Source: Ruminiclostridium sp.
GTDB lineage: Bacteria; Bacillota; Clostridia; Oscillospirales; Oscillospiraceae
NCBI GenBank assembly: GCA_021442645.1
Contig: JABUSR010000201.1
Location: 1-14,307 of the forward strand
Length of the DNA stretch: 14,307 bases
Direction of reading: 5' to 3'
Under the pieces are notes generated by a model. The model did no database searches and was not told the DNA's origin. It worked only from the letters and a program-made list of their open reading frames with translations. Of the stretch, positions 12,835 through 14,307 are shown piece by piece (the stretch's first letter is position 1; each line of letters starts with the position of its first letter). The position numbers were made by a program, and so were the translations under genes.

Positions 12835-13749
12835 TTGGAACACATGAATCAGAACGGGCGCGTCATCGCGCTGGGCTTTTTTGACGGCGTCCACAACGGA
12901 CACGCCGCCCTCATGCGACGGACCGTCCAGGTGGCTGAGGAGCTGGGTGCAGTTCCCTCCGCCTTCACCTTTGATCCCCATCCCCAGACCGTGATCACCG
13001 GCACTCCCCTGCCCCTGATCACCTCCCCCGAGGACCGGCGCGACCTCATGCGCAAATACTACGGCATCGAGGATGTCATTGTGCAGCCCTTCACCCCGGA
13101 ATTCCGCCAGCAGCCCTGGCGCAAGTTCCTGGAGGAGACCCTCATTCAGGGCTGCCATGCCGTCCACCTGGTGGCCGGGCACGACTACCACTTCGGCTTC
13201 AAGGGCGAGGGCAACCCCGAGAAGCTGCAGCAGGCCTGCAAGGAGCTGGGCATCGGCTGTGACATCATCCCCAAGGTGGAGCTGGACAACATCATCATCT
13301 CCTCCACTTACATCCGGGAGCTCATCGCCGAGGGCAACATCGAGCGGGCCAACCGCTTCCTGGGCCACCCCTACACCCTGAGCGACGTGGTCTCCCACGG
13401 GAAGAAGCTGGGCTCTACCCTGGGCTTCCCCACGGTGAACCTGAAGCTGAAGGAGCACGTGCTGCCCCCCGCCAAGGGTGTCTATGCCACCAAGGTCATC
13501 CTGGAGAACGGCGACACCCACATCGCCGTGACCAACGTGGGCACCCGCCCCACTGTGGACGACGGCAACCACCTGACCATTGAGGGCTTCATCCTGGACT
13601 TCAACGGCGACCTCTACGGCCAGAAGATCCAGATGGAGTTCTACCAATATATCCGCCCGGAGCGGAAGTTCCCCTCCTTCGACGCCCTGCGGGCCGAGGT
13701 CTACCGCAACGCAGACCAGACCCGGGCGTACTTTGCGGAGAATCCCTGA
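12835..13749 (+). CDS. ribF: Bifunctional riboflavin kinase / FAD synthetase
   Basis: A 304-aa enzyme that phosphorylates riboflavin to FMN and adenylylates FMN to FAD. The N-terminal nucleotidyltransferase domain has ALGFFDGVHNGH (HNGH at 20-23), FTFDPHPQTV, GHDYHFGFKGEGN and ISSTYIRELI. The C-terminal flavokinase domain starts near residue 185 with the metal/ATP motif GFPTVNL (197-203) and continues through VTNVGTRPTVDDG and EGFILDFNGDLYG. The start is TTG, since GAGGTG (12821-12826, within the truB stop region) lies 8 nt upstream; an ATG at 12844 would be 17 nt away. It is the last gene of the operon, followed by a strong terminator. No FMN riboswitch is seen. Confidence 0.96.
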   Translation: MEHMNQNGRVIALGFFDGVHNGHAALMRRTVQVAEELGAVPSAFTFDPHPQTVITGTPLPLITSPEDRRDLMRKYYGIEDVIVQPFTPEFRQQPWRKFLEETLIQGCHAVHLVAGHDYHFGFKGEGNPEKLQQACKELGIGCDIIPKVELDNIIISSTYIRELIAEGNIERANRFLGHPYTLSDVVSHGKKLGSTLGFPTVNLKLKEHVLPPAKGVYATKVILENGDTHIAVTNVGTRPTVDDGNHLTIEGFILDFNGDLYGQKIQMEFYQYIRPERKFPSFDALRAEVYRNADQTRAYFAENP

Positions 13750-13760
13750 ATACATACATG

Positions 13761-13792
13761 AAAGCACAGGTCGGAAGGCCTGTGCTTTTTTT
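13761..13792 (+). terminator. Rho-independent terminator of the rimP-ribF operon
   Basis: AGCACAGG (13763-13770) pairs with CCTGTGCT (13779-13786); T13771-C13772 with G13777-G13778 can extend the stem around GGAA, and an A/T lower stem adds further pairs. Seven T follow (13786-13792). It starts 12 nt after the ribF stop. Confidence 0.93.
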
Positions 13793-13847
13793 GTCCCAAC
13801 GCCCACAAGATACTCAAAATAGTAAGTACCTGAGAAATGTGCATAAC

Positions 13848-13876
13848 TTGAAATCATTTTTATTGTAGTATATAAT
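13848..13876 (+). promoter_or_regulatory. Promoter of the truncated ADP-ribosylglycohydrolase locus
   Basis: TTGAAA (13848-13853), a 17-bp spacer and a perfect TATAAT (13871-13876) form a near-consensus promoter. Transcription would start near 13883, leaving a leader of about 100 nt before the ATG at 13983. Base composition turns AT-rich from here. Confidence 0.75.
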
Positions 13877-13904
13877 GCATAATGTTAAATTATATCTATC
13901 TGCC

Positions 13905-13930
13905 ATGTGCCAAAACGCCAAAAGGCACAT
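13905..13930 (+). other. Leader hairpin
   Basis: ATGTGCC (13905-13911) pairs with GGCACAT (13924-13930) around a 12-nt A-rich loop, in the leader between the 13848 promoter and the start at 13983. No T-run follows, so it is not a terminator. Function is unknown. Confidence 0.4.
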
Positions 13931-13982
13931 CATTCGACTTGTAAATAAATTGCAATTTTGATAATTGTGGAGGAACCGCACG

Positions 13983-14120
13983 ATGATAGGTGCAATTATC
14001 GGTGATATTGCCGGCTCTCGCTTTGAATGGAATAATATCAAGAAAAAGGACTTTGAATTGCTTTCTAACCTCTGCAGGTTCACTGATGATGAAAGCAGAA
14101 ATCCTGAAACGCAATCCTAA
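13983..14120 (+). pseudogene. ADP-ribosylglycohydrolase (DraG-like) gene, truncated to 45 codons
   Basis: The reading MIGAIIGDIAGSRFEWNNIK, continuing to CRFTDD, matches the start of ADP-ribosylglycohydrolase-family proteins, which remove ADP-ribose from proteins or nucleotides and normally run to about 260-300 aa. In the family, FTDD is followed by the metal-binding D[ST] region and further aspartates. Here the similarity stops directly after FTDD (residue 36), a few unrelated residues follow, and a stop comes at codon 46. Only the first metal-ligand stretch is left, so activity is not expected. GGAGG (13969-13973) and a consensus promoter are intact. The break looks like a deletion that joined it to another gene's 3' end. 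Family recognition is from memory of the motif. Confidence 0.72.
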
Positions 14121-14211
14121 AGCGGACGTTCTCGACAGTAAAGCCAAGAGGGAAAAAGAGCTGGAATGGATTGACCGCATTGAGGAATTTGATGCCTTTA
14201 TGAATGACTGA
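14086..14211 (+). CDS. Short ORF or 3' remnant of an unidentified gene
   Basis: From the ATG at 14086 the frame encodes a 41-residue, highly charged helical peptide rich in Lys and Glu and ending EEFDAFMND. It is in a different frame from the DraG remnant, and its open reading begins right at the presumed breakpoint (14084-14091). No ribosome site precedes it. I do not recognise it. It could be the C-terminal end of a gene fused here by deletion, or a small translated protein coupled to the remnant upstream. The first reading is more likely. Confidence 0.4.
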   Translation: MMKAEILKRNPKADVLDSKAKREKELEWIDRIEEFDAFMND

Positions 14212-14249
14212 ATGTCGCATAAAATAGAAAATCGAAAGGAGAGCTTCCG

Positions 14250-14307
14250 ATGGCAAAAAAAGATGGTGGCAATAAAGGCAGCTTCTGGGACAATCCCTTT
14301 GGCGGTA
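14250..14307 (+). CDS. Small hypothetical protein, start only (runs off the window)
   Basis: AAGGAG (14236-14241) lies 8 nt before an ATG that opens MAKKDGGNKGSFWDNPFGG before the window ends. The Gly/Asn-rich opening with an FWDNPFGG motif resembles small uncharacterised proteins of gut clostridia that I recall continuing with a FDFNGDGK-type calcium-loop-like segment, but that part is outside the window. No function can be given. Confidence 0.6.
   Translation, partial: MAKKDGGNKGSFWDNPFGG

Overview
The window looks like chromosomal DNA from a high-GC Firmicute, most likely an anaerobic gut clostridium of the Oscillospiraceae (Flavonifractor / Pseudoflavonifractor / Lawsonibacter type). This rests on the rimP-nusA-rnpM-ylxQ-infB-rbfA-nrnA-truB-ribF gene order (a Firmicutes arrangement), GC-rich coding sequence combined with strong AGGAGG ribosome-binding sites and several TTG starts, an LCP cell-wall enzyme, and lipoprotein-type solute capture. 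The genus is an inference; no rRNA or tRNA is present to confirm it.

Layout. Positions 1-166 hold a cluster of small palindromic repeats. Positions 175-1377 hold a minus-strand LytR-CpsA-Psr gene with its own promoter and terminator. Positions 1444-4973 hold a minus-strand three-gene ABC importer (lipoprotein binding protein, ATPase, fused double permease) with its own terminator and a promoter covered by two nested palindromes. A divergent intergenic region of about 490 bp (4891-5381) follows. Within it, a consensus promoter at 5165-5193 drives the plus-strand operon, and a short hairpin terminator sits in the leader. Positions 5382-13749 hold nine housekeeping genes for ribosome assembly, transcription elongation, translation initiation, RNA modification and turnover, and flavin cofactor synthesis, closed by a terminator at 13761-13792. 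The last 500 bp are AT-richer and look accessory: a truncated ADP-ribosylglycohydrolase remnant with an intact promoter, a short ORF of unknown origin, and the start of a small hypothetical protein.

How the genes work together. RimP, RbfA and TruB assemble or modify ribosomal RNA and tRNA. NusA controls RNA polymerase pausing and termination and probably represses its own operon through the leader terminator, as known for Bacillus subtilis. RnpM and YlxQ are small RNA-binding proteins, IF-2 starts translation, NrnA degrades nanoRNA or c-di-AMP breakdown products, and RibF makes FMN and FAD. Genes are tightly packed (4-14 nt overlaps or short gaps) except before infB and rbfA, where GC-rich hairpins precede the Shine-Dalgarno sequence.

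The least explained feature is a structured 95-bp repeat found twice in the same orientation (72-166 and 10472-10566, 89 of 95 positions identical). The second copy is inserted between infB and rbfA and contains the infB stop codon. A diverged, internally shortened inverted member lies at 1-50. I saw no defence system, CRISPR array, prophage or insertion-sequence transposase.
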